Both the position numbers and the translations under genes were made by a program. From Egerieenecus sp048201975 (lineage in GTDB: Bacteria > Bacillota > Clostridia > Christensenellales > Aristaeellaceae), in the NCBI GenBank assembly GCA_048201975.1, contig DBFBGQ010000032.1, forward strand, positions 1 through 6,423: a stretch of DNA of 6,423 nucleotides, written 5' to 3'. Below the pieces are notes generated by a model. It saw only the letters and a list, made by a program, of their open reading frames with translations. It made no database searches and was not told the DNA's origin. How positions within the stretch are numbered: the first letter of the stretch is position 1; each line of letters begins with the position of its first letter. Below, piece by piece: positions 5,497 through 6,423 of this stretch.

Positions 5497-6226
5497 GAGG
5501 ATCACGGCGGCCTTCGACGCGGTGCGGGCGGAGGAGAATCTGAAGCAGAAAACGCGGGACGCGCTGGCCCGGCGGCTCCGGCGCGGAACCCGGCCGCGGA
5601 GCCGGGCGCGCCTGGCGGTGGCGTTGGCGTGCCTGTGCCTGGTCTGCGCGGGCGGCTGCGGGCTATACTTCACCCCCACCGTGCGCATCAGCCTGGACAT
5701 CAATCCCTCCATTGAGCTGAGCGTCAATTGCTTCAACCGCGTGATCGGGGCTGCGGGCTACAATGCCGACGGCCAGGCGCTGCTCAGCGGGCTGAAGTTG
5801 CAAAACGCCAGCTACGCGGAAGCGGTGGACCGGGTGCTGGCCCAGGAGACGGTGGTTCGCCTGATGTCGGAGGGCGGAAGAATGACCATCGCCGTGGTGG
5901 GCCCCGAGGGGAAACAGCGGGATGCGATCCTGACGGCGATGGAGGCCCGCGCCAGGGAACGGCAGAACATATCCTGCTGCGCCTTCCGCACCGAGGAGGC
6001 GGAGGAGGCGCATGACCTGGGCTTTTCCTATGGCAAGTACAGGACGTTTCTGGATGCGCAGGCGCTTGACCCGGAGCTGACGCCCCAGGAGGCGCAGAGC
6101 ATGTCCATGCGGGAGCTCTGGGAGCTGATCGAGTCCCTTTCCGACTGCAAGCAAACGCAGGAAGACGGCCATGGCTCCGGCCACGGCCTGGGCCACGGGA
6201 AGGGCTGGCACGGCGCGGAGGAGTAA
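5489..6226 (+). CDS. RsgI-like transmembrane anti-sigma factor
   Basis: A 245-residue single-pass membrane protein predicted to hold the upstream ECF sigma factor inactive. Residues 1-40 are a basic cytoplasmic segment (FDAVRAEENLKQKTRDAL, then an Arg-rich stretch), the likely sigma-binding part. Residues 41-61 form the membrane span. Residues 62-100 carry the RsgI juxtamembrane signature TPTVRISLDINPSIEL (62-77) and VNCFNRVIGAAGYNADG. In studied RsgI proteins the Asn-Pro bond here (Asn72-Pro73) cleaves itself, which prepares later intramembrane proteolysis. An alpha/beta extracellular domain continues to about 220. The C-terminus is GHGSGHGLGHGKGWHG, with His 228, 232, 236 and 241, suggestive of metal binding. 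Family members often carry a carbohydrate-binding or other sensor domain there; none is seen. GGGAGG (5475-5480) lies 8 bases before the ATG. The identity is well supported; the stimulus is unknown. Confidence 0.88.
   Translation: MRERITAAFDAVRAEENLKQKTRDALARRLRRGTRPRSRARLAVALACLCLVCAGGCGLYFTPTVRISLDINPSIELSVNCFNRVIGAAGYNADGQALLSGLKLQNASYAEAVDRVLAQETVVRLMSEGGRMTIAVVGPEGKQRDAILTAMEARARERQNISCCAFRTEEAEEAHDLGFSYGKYRTFLDAQALDPELTPQEAQSMSMRELWELIESLSDCKQTQEDGHGSGHGLGHGKGWHGAEE
6167..6214 (+). repeat. 12-base tandem units encoding the His/Gly tail
   Basis: Three 12-base units starting GGCCAyGG (6167-6178, 6179-6190, 6191-6202) and a degenerate fourth (6203-6214) encode the GHGx-type repeats at the end of the anti-sigma protein. 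The unit structure points to growth by slippage. Confidence 0.7.
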
Positions 6227-6260
6227 GACGCCGTCGGTTCATGGGCGCGGCTGGTATCAG

Positions 6261-6411
6261 GCGGAGTCCCCGGTAGGGGGCTCCGCTCAGCGTGTCGAAA
6301 AAGTGGGAAAACCCACTTTTTCGAGGGAGCAACTTCGGCCAACCAGAGGTCGTCCGAAGTTGTAAGGAATTGATTTTGCAAGCAAAATCAACCACCCAGC
6401 AAGGCGCTGCT
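6261..6411. repeat. Array of consecutive hairpins (intergenic palindromic element)
   Basis: The gene-free end of the window (6227-6423) holds successive palindromes with spacers of 5-8 bases. (1) GCGGAG 6261-6266/CTCCGC 6281-6286, with CCCC/GGGG inside and a GGTA loop. (2) 6295-6307/6312-6324, 13 pairs, AAAA loop. (3) CAACTTCGG 6330-6338/CCGAAGTTG 6354-6362. (4) TTGATTTTG 6370-6378/CAAAATCAA 6383-6391. (5) A short AGCA 6398-6401/TGCT 6408-6411 followed by T. No ORF with family features is present. The regular layout resembles REP/BIME-like or MITE-like intergenic repeats; copy number elsewhere in the genome is unknown. Confidence 0.65.
6295..6324. terminator. Bidirectional terminator after the anti-sigma gene
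   Basis: A perfect 13-base inverted repeat with an AAAA loop: the inner GTGGG/CCCAC stem is flanked by AAAAA on the left and TTTTT on the right, so a T run follows the GC stem on either strand. It lies 69 bases after the stop of the anti-sigma gene and would end that operon. It is also the second unit of the hairpin array. Confidence 0.7.
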
Positions 6412-6423
6412 TTTCATTGCATG

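Noticed and set aside
4483..5736. Long open frame on the minus strand (417 codons) opposite the signalling genes
   Set aside because: It runs through a terminator and across three genes on the other strand. Its product is low-complexity Ala/Pro/Val/Arg with no recognisable domain.

Overview
The window looks like a GC-rich member of the Clostridia (Bacillota), probably a gut or anaerobic lineage. This rests on strong AGGAGG-type ribosome binding sites, the LicD and GH13 gene types, and an ECF sigma factor paired with an RsgI-like anti-sigma protein. The taxonomic call is inference; there is no rRNA or marker gene here.

Left part (1-2750, minus strand): a tightly packed surface-glycan operon transcribed right to left, licD-like phosphotransferase -> family 8 glycosyltransferase -> Wzx/MOP-type oligosaccharide flippase (cut by the window edge). 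Each gene overlaps the next by 4 or 8 bases. A well-formed promoter with an extended -10 lies at 2800-2828 and fixes the licD start at 2750. The genes would decorate and export a cell-surface polysaccharide or teichoic-acid-like polymer.

Middle (2927-4456, plus strand): a divergently transcribed, monocistronic, cytoplasmic GH13 alpha-glucosidase-like enzyme. It has all catalytic residues and is followed by a strong two-hairpin terminator (4503-4570).

Right part (4651-6226, plus strand): a compact three-gene signalling unit. It encodes a small secreted Cys-rich protein with two Asp-rich calcium-loop-like repeats, each running into CxxCxxC, then an ECF sigma factor, then an RsgI-like membrane anti-sigma protein. 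The anti-sigma protein keeps the Asn-Pro self-cleavage signature but ends in a His/Gly-rich tail instead of a recognisable carbohydrate-binding domain. The last two genes overlap by 8 bases. My reading is a cell-envelope stress or metal/redox sensing module; the function is not demonstrated by the sequence.

Right edge (6227-6423): no gene, but a string of consecutive perfect or near-perfect hairpins with short spacers. One of them is a bidirectional terminator. The arrangement looks like an intergenic palindromic repeat element.

No tRNA, rRNA, CRISPR array or transposase gene was seen.
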